Shown here one piece after another: positions 46,546-55,368 of a stretch of DNA of 64,000 nucleotides. The position numbers and the translations under genes were made by a program. The notes under the pieces were generated by a model. That model was not told where the DNA came from. It did not search any database and saw only the letters and a program-made list of their open reading frames with translations. The DNA is from Thermohalobacter berrensis. GTDB lineage: Bacteria; Bacillota; Clostridia; Tissierellales; Thermohalobacteraceae. The stretch is taken from positions 1 through 64,000 of the forward strand of contig NZ_MCIB01000039.1 in the NCBI RefSeq assembly GCF_003609645.1. Reading direction: 5' to 3'. Numbering within the stretch: position 1 is the stretch's first letter; every line of letters starts with the position of its first letter.

Positions 46546-48732
46546 TCATATTATCTCAATTGGTGCATATGATAACATAAGCTTTTTAATACCTATTGTA
46601 TCGAAGGCTACTGTAATCTCTGTTTTGTCACCTTTTCCTTTTACTTGTACTATTGTTCCTACACCCCATGTTTTATGTTTAACCTTCATTCCCACTGTTA
46701 CATTAGTATCCTTATCTTTAGGCTTTACTGCTATTTTAGAACTTCCTCTAAAATACTTGTTACTTTCTTTAGATATAGCAGTTTCTTTACAACTAGTATC
46801 CTCTTCATTACAATTTTCTATTAAAGTATTTGGTATCTCTTTTAAAAATCTTGAAGGAATATTACTACTTGTACGACCATATAATGTCCTAACAGATGCA
46901 TGTGTCATATAAAGGTCATTTTCTGCCCTTGTTATTCCCACATAACACAATCTTCTTTCCTCTTCTAATTCTATATCATTCTCTAATGCTCTTGAAATCG
47001 GGAATATACCTTCCTCCATTCCTGCTAAGAACACAACTGGAAACTCTAGCCCCTTAGCACTGTGTAAAGTCATTAGAGTTACTGAATCACTATCTTCTTC
47101 CATATTATCTACATCTGAAAGTAACGAAATACTAGCAAGGAATTCTTCTAGAGTATTTTCTTCACTAGTTTCTTCAAAATCCATTGCAACAGAAATAAAT
47201 TCTTGTATATTCTCTATTCTAGTTTCAGTTTCAACAGTATTTTGCTTTTTAAGTGATTCTAAATATCCTGAAGATTCAATAACATTTTCAATTAATTGCT
47301 TTACTCCTAATACCTCTTTCATTGCTATAAACTTATTTATTAAAGAAGTAAACTTCTTTATATTATTAATAGCCCTTTTAGATAATCCTGGTATTTCTTC
47401 TACATCTAATATGGAAGAATACATACTTTCTCCCTTTTGTTGGCTATAGTTTTCTATCTTTTCTATGGTCTTTTTACCTATTCCCCTTTTTGGTACATTA
47501 ATTATTCTTTTTAAACTTACATTATCAAGGGGATTTTGTATAAGCCTTAAATATGCTATTATATCCTTTATTTCTTTTCTATCATAGAACTTTGTTCCAC
47601 CAACAATCTTATAAGGTATATTTGCTTTTATAAGTGCTTCCTCAAGTACACGTGATTGGGCATTTGTTCTATAGAGAATTGCAAAATCTAAATAGCTTAA
47701 TCCGTCACTTTCTTTAGTATCTATTATCTGTTTAGAAATAAAAGCAGCTTCATCATGCTCATTATAGCCTTTATATATTTTTATCGGCTTTCCAGTATGG
47801 TTTGCAGTCCATAACTTTTTATTTTTTCTACCATAGTTATTTTTAATTACATGATTTGCAGCGTCTAAAATTGTTTTAGTAGAACGATAATTTTGTTCTA
47901 GCTTTACTACCTTTGTATCTGGAAAATCTTTTTCAAAATCTAGAATATTTCTTATATCTGCTCCCCTGAACTTATAAATTGACTGGTCATCATCACCAAC
48001 AACACATATATTCATATGGATTTTAGATAGTAATCTTACTAGTTCATATTGTGCCCTATTAGTATCTTGGTACTCGTCTACTAATATATATCTAAATCTC
48101 TTTTGATAAAATTCTAATATGTCAGGGTTTGTCCTAAACAGTTCTATAGTTTTATTTATTAAATCATCAAAGTCTAATGCATTATTCTCCTTTAGCTTTT
48201 TCTGATAAAGACTATATATTTCTCCTTTTTGTCTTTCCCTAAAATCTCCATAATTTTCTTTTATATATGTATCTGGATTAATAAGCTTATCTTTTTGTGA
48301 ACTAATGAAGTTTAACATAGATTTAGGTTCATAGTAATCTTTGTTTAAATCAAGTTCTTTAATTATATCTTTTATTAATGTCTTTTGGTCAGCTGTATCA
48401 AATATAACAAAGCTTCTATCATAGCCTAGTTTATCTATATGCCTTCTTAAAATCCTTACACATATTGAGTGGAAAGTTCCTACCCACATATCATCTAATT
48501 TACTCTTTATTAATTTCCCTATTCTTTCCTTCATTTCATTTGCTGCTTTATTGGTAAAGGTTATGGCAAGTACATTCTCTGGAAGTACTCCTTTTTCATC
48601 AACAAGATATGCAATTCTATGTGTTAAAACCCTCGTTTTTCCGGAACCTGCTCCTGCAAGTACAAGTAAAGGACCTTCTGTTGTTAATACTGCTTCTCTT
48701 TGCTTGTCGTTAAGTCCCTGTAAGTAATCCAT
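46546..48732 (-). CDS. pcrA: DNA helicase PcrA (UvrD/Rep family)
   Basis: A 728-residue superfamily-1 3'-5' helicase for repair and replication-fork maintenance. Motif I is LAGAGSGKTRVLTHRI (about 25), Ia ITFTNKAANEMKERI, II VDEYQDTN (about 222), III VGDDDQSIYKFRGAD, IV EQNYRST, V VTLMTLHSAKGLEFPVVFL (about 565) and VI RRLCYVGITRA. The C-terminal Tudor-like tail VGMKVKHKTWGVGTIVQVKG, which contacts RNA polymerase in Bacillus, is present. The ATG has AAGGAG upstream. The 135-base gap to ligA contains only degenerate CTAACTAC strings. Confidence 0.97.
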   Translation of the reverse strand: MDYLQGLNDKQREAVLTTEGPLLVLAGAGSGKTRVLTHRIAYLVDEKGVLPENVLAITFTNKAANEMKERIGKLIKSKLDDMWVGTFHSICVRILRRHIDKLGYDRSFVIFDTADQKTLIKDIIKELDLNKDYYEPKSMLNFISSQKDKLINPDTYIKENYGDFRERQKGEIYSLYQKKLKENNALDFDDLINKTIELFRTNPDILEFYQKRFRYILVDEYQDTNRAQYELVRLLSKIHMNICVVGDDDQSIYKFRGADIRNILDFEKDFPDTKVVKLEQNYRSTKTILDAANHVIKNNYGRKNKKLWTANHTGKPIKIYKGYNEHDEAAFISKQIIDTKESDGLSYLDFAILYRTNAQSRVLEEALIKANIPYKIVGGTKFYDRKEIKDIIAYLRLIQNPLDNVSLKRIINVPKRGIGKKTIEKIENYSQQKGESMYSSILDVEEIPGLSKRAINNIKKFTSLINKFIAMKEVLGVKQLIENVIESSGYLESLKKQNTVETETRIENIQEFISVAMDFEETSEENTLEEFLASISLLSDVDNMEEDSDSVTLMTLHSAKGLEFPVVFLAGMEEGIFPISRALENDIELEEERRLCYVGITRAENDLYMTHASVRTLYGRTSSNIPSRFLKEIPNTLIENCNEEDTSCKETAISKESNKYFRGSSKIAVKPKDKDTNVTVGMKVKHKTWGVGTIVQVKGKGDKTEITVAFDTIGIKKLMLSYAPIEII

Positions 48733-48813
48733 TTATATACTCCTTTCTTTTATATTCAAATCTATTATATAAAAAAAAGGAGTATAGTTAAAGGTATAGT
48801 TAAGGGTACAGTG

Positions 48814-48938
48814 CACAAAGGGACGGTTCTGTTGTGTCATAAGTGCACAAAGGGACGGTTCTGTTGTGTCATGTTTTTCTTTAATAGTTAATCACAAAGG
48901 GACGGTTCTGTTGTGTCATGTTTTTCTTTAATAGTTAA
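48814..48938. repeat. GGGACGGTTCTGTTGTGTCA repeat, three copies
   Basis: Copies at about 48814-48840, 48843-48872 and 48892-48919, each reading CACAAAGGGACGGTTCTGTT then GTGTCAT. The last two also share a TGTTTTTCTTTAATAGTTAA tail, making a 48-bp tandem unit. Diverged single copies lie at 49544-49568 and 49885-49907 (opposite strand) and at 52051-52069. Confidence 0.85.
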
Positions 48939-48992
48939 GAGTCAGGCTTGAATAATTGAATTAAAAAAATAGTTAAAGAATTAAGTTTTTAT

Positions 48993-49543
48993 CTACTCCG
49001 CAATTAACACAGCCCATTCAAGCTCTGTTTCTTCTACAGGTAAGCCATCTATCTTAGCTTCCTTTATTATTTTTCCTATTGGTGTTGGTTTTGCTAAACC
49101 TATACATTTATTTACTAGTTCTACTTTCCAATTAGCTTCACTAAAACTATTTATTGCAATATTTTTAAATGCAAATGTTTCAACACCTCACTTGTAAATA
49201 ATATTAGTATTTTCATTATCCACCTCAGGATAAAAATGAATCACTGACATTAATCTTCCGCTTACTATACGTCTTAATTCTTTTAATAAATTTTTAGGCT
49301 TTTCAATATTAGATAACCCTAGATTTGAGGTTAGTATATTAACTGCTCCATCTTTAAAAGGCGTAATTCTAGCATCAAAGGAAATTAGGCTAATTTTATC
49401 GTATAAACCTAATTGTTTTAAATCCAGTCTACTGTGCCTTAATACACGGGGACTAAAATCAGTAGCCACAATAAAATTGTCCGTTTTTTTAGCCAATTCT
49501 TCAACAAGATAACAACGTCCAGAAACCAAATCTACTACAAGAC
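48993..49543 (-). pseudogene. Broken class I SAM-dependent methyltransferase
   Basis: One frame runs through the region on the minus strand. It begins without a proper start as CLVVDLVSGRCYLVEELA, a methyltransferase motif I (normally D-x-GSGRG), then VATDFSPRVLRHSRLDLK and ITSNLGL-type motif IV as VNILTSNLGLSNIEKP. A TGA stop at 49188-49190 interrupts it, and the same frame then continues FAFKNIAINSFSEANWKV to ELEWAVLIAE and a second stop at 48993. The 5' end is replaced by a repeat of the GGGAC family. The loss of the N terminus and the in-frame stop indicate decay. Confidence 0.75.
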
Positions 49544-49604
49544 AGAAGGGGACTGTCTCTTTGTGTGAATCTATAAGATATTATTAATGTATTAGACAAA
49601 ACTT

Positions 49605-49790
49605 TTATTTTTTTGTTATTCTACGATGTAAAAAGAACAAAAACCGACTAAAAAAAGCTGCCATGGTCGCAATGAGGGGCGTATAGTTTTTAAATGACTT
49701 AGTAAAATGAGCATAAATAGGTATTCCTAAGATTATCACAAAAAATATTATGATTTCTTGTATTGAATAGATTGTTTTCTTTTTTTTCAA
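49605..49790 (-). CDS. Small membrane protein, unknown
   Basis: A 61-residue protein with a lysine-rich start, a hydrophobic helix around SIQEIIIFFVIILGIPIYAHF, a second hydrophobic stretch TPLIATMAAFFSRFLFFL and a basic end HRRITKK. The TTG at 49788-49790 has GAGGTG seven bases upstream; an ATG five codons earlier overlaps that site. It lies in the decaying, repeat-rich zone and may itself be a remnant. No family is recognised. Confidence 0.5.
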   Translation of the reverse strand: MKKKKTIYSIQEIIIFFVIILGIPIYAHFTKSFKNYTPLIATMAAFFSRFLFFLHRRITKK

Positions 49791-49921
49791 ACTAAAACAC
49801 CTCATAATTATTCCAGTTTTATTATATTCCTAACATATAATAATATACTAAAAATTGTAAGTGATAACACAAAGGTAACTCAAAGTGACACACAAGAACC
49901 GTCCCTTCTATTCCTTCCTTC

Positions 49922-49960
49922 TTTAAAAAGGAGAGGTAGTAGGCTACCTCCCCTTTAAAA
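49922..49960 (-). terminator. Terminator of the SLH-protein gene
   Basis: AAGGAGAGGTAG pairs with CTACCTCCCCTT with one mismatch and a TAGG loop, followed by TTTTTAAAG on the minus strand. Confidence 0.8.
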
Positions 49961-49964
49961 GTTC

Positions 49965-51251
49965 TTATAATGTTTTTATTGTTGCTTTGTTGTAATACAC
50001 TTTACTCTCATTAGTGTGGGTATTTGTTATTGTAGTTTTAAGTTTTATCTCCATTCCATTTTTCAATTTTATTTTATCACGCTCTTCGAATGTTCCATAA
50101 TATCTTGAATCTAACCTCCACAATAATCCAGACTTTTTTACTTCATTCCAAGGCACCTTTCTATCTGTTCTGAAAATCCTCCTATCCCCTTGTCTATTTA
50201 TAACACCTTCAAAGTAATTCAAACAATCTAAATCTTTGTTTATAACTTCTGTTTTAAAAGTGAATTTTTCATTATATTCTCTAGCGTTTTCTAAAAATAA
50301 AAAAAATACAGTATTACTTACTTTGTCATAATCATGATAAATTCTAAACTTTGGCTCTGGAAAGGCTGTATCATCATCAGTAGGTGAATATTTTGCTAGT
50401 AGTTGTGCCCTTGAATCTTTTGCTTTTCTCCATAAAGCAAGTTGTTCCGATTTATCTAATTCACCATCTTCCATATATTCATTAACTGTATCTGTTATTT
50501 CTTTATCTTCCTTTAGCTCTTTATAAACATCATTATCTTCATCAATTTCTATTCCCTTATCTAAAGCATCAAACATATTTACTATCATTTGACTTGCCTC
50601 TGCTCTTGTAGCTTCACCATTTGGCTTAAATGTATTATCTGGATAGCCATTTATAATTCCATTTTCACTAGCAATAATTATGTACCCTTTATCTTCTGAT
50701 TTGATAGTATTATCATCATTGAATTTTGTCTTTTGTCCTACTAATTCTTTAGCCTTTTCATCAAGTCCTACTGCTCTAACTATCATTTTCGCCATTTCTA
50801 CTCTAGTAATATTTTTATCTGGCTCATAGTTTTGTCCATATTCACTTGGAACAATAATATTTTCTTGTACCAATGTATATATTTCATCTTTAGCCCAGTG
50901 ATTTTTAGTATCATTAAAATTGTTTCCTTCTTTCAAATCTAACTTTAATGATGTTCTTACTACCTTTGCAAATTCAGCTCTAGTAATTGTGTTATCTGGT
51001 CTAAATGTTCCATCACCATAACCGTCTAATATACCTAACTCTACTAACTTACCTACTGTGGCATCAGCCCAGTGATTTCCCATATCTGAAAATCTCTTTA
51101 CGAGTTCTTTAAAATGTTCAGTAGTTCTTGTTACTAGTTTTTTTAGGGTTTCTGAAAGATTTAGTCCATTTCCATCAGTAGCATATGAGTAAATAGGCAT
51201 TGCAGTTATTAATAGTATTAAAATCATTGATATTGAAATAAATTTTTTCAT
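49965..51251 (-). CDS. S-layer-homology-domain surface protein
   Basis: A 428-residue exported protein. A signal peptide (about 1-25) is followed by three SLH repeats, visible as NHWADATVGKLVELGILDGY with RAEFAKVV, KNHWAKDEIYTLVQENIIVP with RVEMAKMIV, and a third ending GYPDNTFKPNGEATRAEASQ. SLH domains hold proteins on secondary cell-wall polymers. After an acidic linker (DEDNDVYKELKEDKE) a C-terminal region of about 150 residues with KFRIYHDYDKVSNTVFFLF is not recognised. It stands alone between the decayed zone and a divergent membrane gene. Confidence 0.9.
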   Translation of the reverse strand: MKKFISISMILILLITAMPIYSYATDGNGLNLSETLKKLVTRTTEHFKELVKRFSDMGNHWADATVGKLVELGILDGYGDGTFRPDNTITRAEFAKVVRTSLKLDLKEGNNFNDTKNHWAKDEIYTLVQENIIVPSEYGQNYEPDKNITRVEMAKMIVRAVGLDEKAKELVGQKTKFNDDNTIKSEDKGYIIIASENGIINGYPDNTFKPNGEATRAEASQMIVNMFDALDKGIEIDEDNDVYKELKEDKEITDTVNEYMEDGELDKSEQLALWRKAKDSRAQLLAKYSPTDDDTAFPEPKFRIYHDYDKVSNTVFFLFLENAREYNEKFTFKTEVINKDLDCLNYFEGVINRQGDRRIFRTDRKVPWNEVKKSGLLWRLDSRYYGTFEERDKIKLKNGMEIKLKTTITNTHTNESKVYYNKATIKTL

Positions 51252-51459
51252 TTATATACATCTCCTTCCATTAAATTCATTGTATTTATTATACTGTATT
51301 TTTATTTTTCTTTCTAACACAAAAGTTAAACCAGTTATTGAATTATTATAACTATCATCGCTAATAATTTAATTATTCAGTCCTAACCCCATCTTGAATA
51401 TTTATAGACTTAATAGTAAAAAATATTGAACTAGATAATAAACCCTAAAAGGAGTTACT

Positions 51460-52014
51460 ATGAAAAGAGACAAATTTTCTATCTATCTAATAATTCTACT
51501 GACTATAATTCAGGCTATAAATATTGTTAGCTTTATTGTTAAAAAAGAATATACATATTTATTTGATGTTTTAGTTACTTACTTTGGATATTTAACTTTT
51601 ACTTTTTTAGATAAAAAATACAGTTTAAAAACAAAAGATTATATAAAATTATTATTAGTTTTAACTTTTATAATACATAGTTTATTAGGTCATAATTTAG
51701 GTTTATATGATAAAACTCATTGGTTTGATAATGCATTACATACCTTTGGTAGTTTTTCTTTTGCTCTTTTGTTCTATTCTATAGTCGTAAATACTACCCA
51801 ATTTACTGTTAAATCTAAGTCTTTTATATTCATTTTAATATTGGCCTTAGGAACTGCTTCTGGGTCTATATTTGAAATAATAGAATTTATTTTAGATACA
51901 CTTCTAAATACTAATAAACAAAAAGGATTAATCGATACTAATCTGGATATGATTTTTAATATTATCGGATCATCTTTAGCAGGTTTTGTTACTATATTAA
52001 ATCAAAAATGCTGA
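51460..52014 (+). CDS. DUF2238-like multi-pass membrane protein
   Basis: A 184-residue protein with about five hydrophobic helices. The motifs THWFDNALHTFGSFSFALLF (about 88-107), GSIFEIIEFILDTL (about 134-147) and IDTNLDMIFNIIGSSLAG (about 157-174) follow the D-x-x-LH, G-x-x-xE-x-xE and DT-x-xDM pattern of the DUF2238 membrane family, which suggests a polar membrane-embedded site. Function unknown. A GGAG site precedes the ATG, and the stop codon lies inside the terminator hairpin. Confidence 0.7.
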   Translation: MKRDKFSIYLIILLTIIQAINIVSFIVKKEYTYLFDVLVTYFGYLTFTFLDKKYSLKTKDYIKLLLVLTFIIHSLLGHNLGLYDKTHWFDNALHTFGSFSFALLFYSIVVNTTQFTVKSKSFIFILILALGTASGSIFEIIEFILDTLLNTNKQKGLIDTNLDMIFNIIGSSLAGFVTILNQKC

Positions 52015-52040
52015 TGGATTAAAAATCCATCAGCATTAAA
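52006..52040 (+). terminator. Terminator of the DUF2238-like gene
   Basis: AATGCTGATGGATT pairs exactly with AATCCATCAGCATT around AAA. It is nearly the same sequence as the hairpin at 4121-4150. Confidence 0.85.
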
Positions 52041-52242
52041 ATTGAAAAATAGGGACGGTTCTGTTTTGCATAACTTAAAAACTTTGTCGAATACAAGGTT
52101 AATAACAACTGTTCTTAAAACCCATATATTCATTCCCTACATTGCTAACAACTAACCACTACCTTCTAACAAGTATTTCATTTTACATTTTAAAATTGCT
52201 TTTCTAATTGTTCATTAAAAATTGTCAGCTGTAAATTAGTTA

Positions 52243-52452
52243 CTAGCTTTGCTGTCTATACTCTGGTTCCTCCTGCTGTACATAATTAACTCTATTTTGA
52301 AGTGTTTGAGCTATATTTTCAGCAGATGTTGATAACTGATTAAACATCTGTTTTGCTTGCTGATCATTTGTATCCATTGAAAATGTTTTTAAGTCTGCTG
52401 CTAACCCTTTAGCACTTGCTAAAGCTTGATCTAATTTTTTCTTTGTACCCAA
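52243..52452 (-). CDS. DUF1657 protein, copy 1
   Basis: A 69-residue helical protein: GTKKKLDQALASAKGLAADL, FSMDTNDQQAKQMFNQLS and ending EEPEYRQQS. It matches the DUF1657 pattern, small proteins found with SpoVA and DUF421 genes in spore formers. The TTG at 52450-52452 has GGAGAG six bases upstream and gives the family's normal N terminus; upstream ATGs lack a ribosome site. It follows the DUF421 gene and repeats the partnership seen at 55.4-56.4 kb. Confidence 0.85.
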   Translation of the reverse strand: MGTKKKLDQALASAKGLAADLKTFSMDTNDQQAKQMFNQLSTSAENIAQTLQNRVNYVQQEEPEYRQQS

Positions 52453-52581
52453 GCTAATCTCTCCTTCCATGGTCAAAAGCATTTTATGGTTTATTGGGTA
52501 TTACATTTATATTTTTTGCCTTTTACCTATTATTATCCCTATTAATATTTTTAAATAATTTCATTTTTTAGTAATGATTTT

Positions 52582-53310
52582 TTAAACATTTTTATTATTT
52601 TCACTAATATCAATTTGATTTTTTATATTATCCTTATATTTATCAACATACATATTCCCATTTTGGTCTATTGTTGCATACATCACTTCATCAACCTTTT
52701 TTACTCCAAATGCTTTAAGCTTCTCTATTAAATCTTTACCATTTAAGTTTCTCTCCCTTAAATTTTCGTATATTATTTGTCCACCAATTATAAGCTCTGT
52801 TGGTATATCTTCAGGCTTAGATACTAGGCTTAAATCACCTACTGTTACATTCCTTTTATCATTTCTTTTTATTACACTTAAATCTCCATTTGCCTCTAAT
52901 AATGCATAATCAACCTCTAATGGTGAAAAACAATCCTTTTGCCTTAATAGCTCATTTAATTCATCTATACTATATCTTGTTCTTTTAAGATTATTTTCAA
53001 GGATTTTACCATTTTCAATAACTAAAACAGGTTCACCCTGAACTAACTTTCTAAATCCTCTATTTTTTAAAGAAATATAAGAAATGCTTGCTGTAAGCAC
53101 TCCAAATAATACAAGGCCAATAAAGTGTTGGTATGTATGGGCTTCAGTATCTGTTGCTAATGTGGCAGCTATTGACCCAAATGTAATACCATTTACATAC
53201 TCATAAAGTGTTAACTGAGAAATTTGCTGTCTTCCCAAAAGTCTTGTAATAAAAAGTATTGTAAAAAAGGCTAAGAATGTCTGAATTATAATTTCTATTA
53301 AAATTTTCAC
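52582..53310 (-). CDS. DUF421 (YetF-family) membrane protein
   Basis: A 242-residue protein with three N-terminal helices (about 1-75) containing FITRLLGRQQISQLTLYEYV and GITFGSIAATLA, followed by a cytosolic YetF-type domain with KNRGFRKLVQGEPVLVIENG, LRQKDCFSPLEVDYALLEANGDLSV and VDEVMYATIDQNGNMYVDKY. It lacks the C-terminal DUF1657 extension of the 55.4-kb paralogue. YetF-like proteins of Bacillus spores affect inner-membrane properties and wet-heat resistance; a like role here is inferred from position next to spoVA. Confidence 0.88.
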   Translation of the reverse strand: MKILIEIIIQTFLAFFTILFITRLLGRQQISQLTLYEYVNGITFGSIAATLATDTEAHTYQHFIGLVLFGVLTASISYISLKNRGFRKLVQGEPVLVIENGKILENNLKRTRYSIDELNELLRQKDCFSPLEVDYALLEANGDLSVIKRNDKRNVTVGDLSLVSKPEDIPTELIIGGQIIYENLRERNLNGKDLIEKLKAFGVKKVDEVMYATIDQNGNMYVDKYKDNIKNQIDISENNKNV

Positions 53311-53389
53311 TTAGTATCACCCTTGTTTTATATTATTCTTTTATCAACAAATACTATACTTAGATAACTAAATATGTGAGGTGATAGAT

Positions 53390-53482
53390 ATGAATTTACT
53401 TTATGAAGGAATATTTACTTTTGTGTTTATAATAGTTGGTTTTATTGTGTTATATATTCTCCATAAAAAAGAACTAATATAA
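53390..53482 (+). CDS. 30-residue single-pass membrane peptide
   Basis: Reads MNLLYEGIFTFVFIIVGFIV followed by a short tail with HKKELI. GAGGTG lies eight bases before the ATG and a terminator hairpin follows the stop at once. It is the only plus-strand gene inside the minus-strand spoVA cluster. The good ribosome site and hairpin support it, but such short frames can occur by chance. Confidence 0.5.
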   Translation: MNLLYEGIFTFVFIIVGFIVLYILHKKELI

Positions 53483-53506
53483 AAAAGCAGTCTTTAACTG
53501 CTTTCT
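53482..53506. terminator. Bidirectional terminator after spoVAE
   Basis: AAAGCAGT pairs with ACTGCTTT around CTTTA, between the 30-residue peptide gene (+) and spoVAE (-). Confidence 0.75.
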
Positions 53507-53858
53507 AACCCTTTGGCCTAAATATTAATGCTGCTAAAAAACCAAATATTATAGCTGCGGAAACTCCTGCACTTGTTACTTCAAAAATTCCTGTAAGTAC
53601 TCCAACTATTCCACTTTTTTTAGCCTCCATTAATGCACCTTTTACCAATGAATTGCCAAAGCTACTTATAGGAACAGATGCTCCTGCACCTGCAAATTTA
53701 ATTAAAGGTTCATATAATCCTAATCCTCCTAAAATTGCACCAACAACCACTAATGTACTTGTTGTATGGGCAGGAGTAAGTTTAAACACATCCATCATAA
53801 TCTGCCCAATTACACATATAGCTCCTCCAACAATAAAAGCCCAAATAAATTTTTCCAT
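53505..53858 (-). CDS. spoVAE: Stage V sporulation protein AE
   Basis: A 117-residue membrane protein with four helices, starting EKFIWAFIVGGAICVIGQIM and containing GLYEPLIKFAGAGASVPISS and EVTSAGVSAAIIFGFLAALI. It is of the SpoVAE(b) type, part of the spore inner-membrane channel that moves Ca-dipicolinate. The start ATG (53856-53858) has GAGGTG upstream; the much longer frame upstream overlaps spoVAD and is rejected. It lies 17 bases after spoVAD. Confidence 0.93.
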   Translation of the reverse strand: MEKFIWAFIVGGAICVIGQIMMDVFKLTPAHTTSTLVVVGAILGGLGLYEPLIKFAGAGASVPISSFGNSLVKGALMEAKKSGIVGVLTGIFEVTSAGVSAAIIFGFLAALIFRPKG

Positions 53859-53875
53859 ATAAAAAAACACCTCTC

Positions 53876-54877
53876 TTACATTTCTATAGATACCGCATGG
53901 GCAATACATGGAATACTTTCTTTTTGTTGATATGATAATGGTGAAAGTAAAGCCCCTGTTGCAACAATTAATATCCTTTTTATTTCGCCTTTTTTCATTC
54001 TGTTTATAAAATGTCCATATGTTACAGTAGCAGAACATGCACATCCACTTGCCCCTGCCATAACAGGCTGATCTTTACCATATATTAAAATTCCACAATC
54101 AGTAAATATTTCTGGAGGAATTTTTAATCCATGATCAGTTAATAAATCAGTAGCAATTCTATGACCTACCCTCCCTAAATCACCTGTTGCAATAATATCA
54201 TAATATGATGGATCAATCCCTAAATCTCTAAAATGCGCCTCGATAGTATCTACTGCAGCAGGAGCCATAGCTCCTCCCATATTGAATGGGTCAGAAAGTC
54301 CCATATCTACTACCCTACCTATAGTTGCAGATGTAATCCTAGGCCCTTCACCCTCTTGACCTAACAATGCTGCACCTGCACCTGTTACAGTCCATTGGGC
54401 AGTAGGAGGCTTTTGACCTCCATATTCTGTAGGATATCTATATTGTTTTTCTGCAGCTGCATTATGGCTTGATGTACCGGCCAATGCATATTTAGCTGAT
54501 TTACTATTAACTATTAATGCAGCTAAGGCTAAGCCTTCCATAGAGCTTGAACATGCACCATAAATACCAAGAAAAGCTGAACCTAATGTACGGGCAGTAA
54601 AGCTACTTGAGATAATTTGGTTCATTAAATCTCCACTCAAGAAAAACTGAATATCTTCTTTTTTTAAGCCAGCTTTTTCAATTGCTATTTCACAGGCTTG
54701 TTCTAATAATTTTTTCTCTGCCTTTTCAAAACTATCCTGTCCTAGCCATGTATCTTTATGGAGTATGTCAAAGTCATCAGCTAATGGCCCTTGGGCTTCA
54801 AAGGGGCCACCTATTGCTGAAGAAGCTAGTAACACTGGTTTAGATTCAAAAACCCAAGTTCTGTGACCCTTAAGCAT
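53876..54877 (-). CDS. spoVAD: Stage V sporulation protein AD
   Basis: A 333-residue soluble thiolase-fold protein that binds dipicolinate on the spore inner membrane. Typical features are RTWVFESKPVLLASSAIGGP, the LSGDLMNQI segment, GIYGACSSSMEGLALAA around the former thiolase cysteine (about 109), GTSSHNAAAEKQYRYP and the C-terminal GASGCACSATVTYGHF. It starts at the base after the spoVAC stop, so the two are coupled. Confidence 0.96.
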   Translation of the reverse strand: MLKGHRTWVFESKPVLLASSAIGGPFEAQGPLADDFDILHKDTWLGQDSFEKAEKKLLEQACEIAIEKAGLKKEDIQFFLSGDLMNQIISSSFTARTLGSAFLGIYGACSSSMEGLALAALIVNSKSAKYALAGTSSHNAAAEKQYRYPTEYGGQKPPTAQWTVTGAGAALLGQEGEGPRITSATIGRVVDMGLSDPFNMGGAMAPAAVDTIEAHFRDLGIDPSYYDIIATGDLGRVGHRIATDLLTDHGLKIPPEIFTDCGILIYGKDQPVMAGASGCACSATVTYGHFINRMKKGEIKRILIVATGALLSPLSYQQKESIPCIAHAVSIEM

Positions 54878-55357
54878 CTACATCCCACCTAACCATTGAA
54901 TAGCAATTTTTACAATAGCAACAATAAAAGCAGAAAAAACTCCATAGGCAATTACCGAACCTGATAGCTTAAACATATTCCCACCTACTCCTAATACATA
55001 TCCTTCACTTCTATGTTCTATTGCAGCGGAGGCTACAGTATTTGCAAATCCTGTAACTGGTATTGCTGTTCCAGCACCAGCCCATTGTCCAATATGGTCA
55101 TAAACTCCTAAACCTGTAAGTAATACTGATATCATAATAAGTACTGCTACAGTAGGGTCTCCAGCTGTATCCTCTGTAAAATTAAAATATTTTATAAATA
55201 TCATCTGTAAACCTTGGCCTATTGTACATATAGTTCCTCCAACTACAAATGCCCTAATACAGTTTGATAAAACCGGTCGTTTTGGATCTCTCTTTTTTGC
55301 ATATTCTTGATATTTTTGTTGAGTAGGAGTTAGTTTTTTCTTTTTTTTACTTGACAT
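54878..55357 (-). CDS. spoVAC: Stage V sporulation protein AC
   Basis: A 159-residue membrane protein that acts as the mechanosensitive part of the SpoVA dipicolinate channel in Bacillus. It has a basic start SSKKKKKLTPTQQKYQEYAK and four helices, with FVVGGTICTIGQGLQMIF and GQWAGAGTAIPVTGFANTVA. The ATG has AGGAGGAG upstream. The stop of the 2Duf-like gene is only 11 bases away. Confidence 0.95.
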   Translation of the reverse strand: MSSKKKKKLTPTQQKYQEYAKKRDPKRPVLSNCIRAFVVGGTICTIGQGLQMIFIKYFNFTEDTAGDPTVAVLIMISVLLTGLGVYDHIGQWAGAGTAIPVTGFANTVASAAIEHRSEGYVLGVGGNMFKLSGSVIAYGVFSAFIVAIVKIAIQWLGGM

Positions 55358-55368
55358 ATTCTCTCCTC

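Noticed and set aside
53859-54044. N-terminal extension of spoVAE
   Set aside because: It overlaps the spoVAD 3' end, is not SpoVAE-like, and the ATG at 53858 has its own ribosome site.
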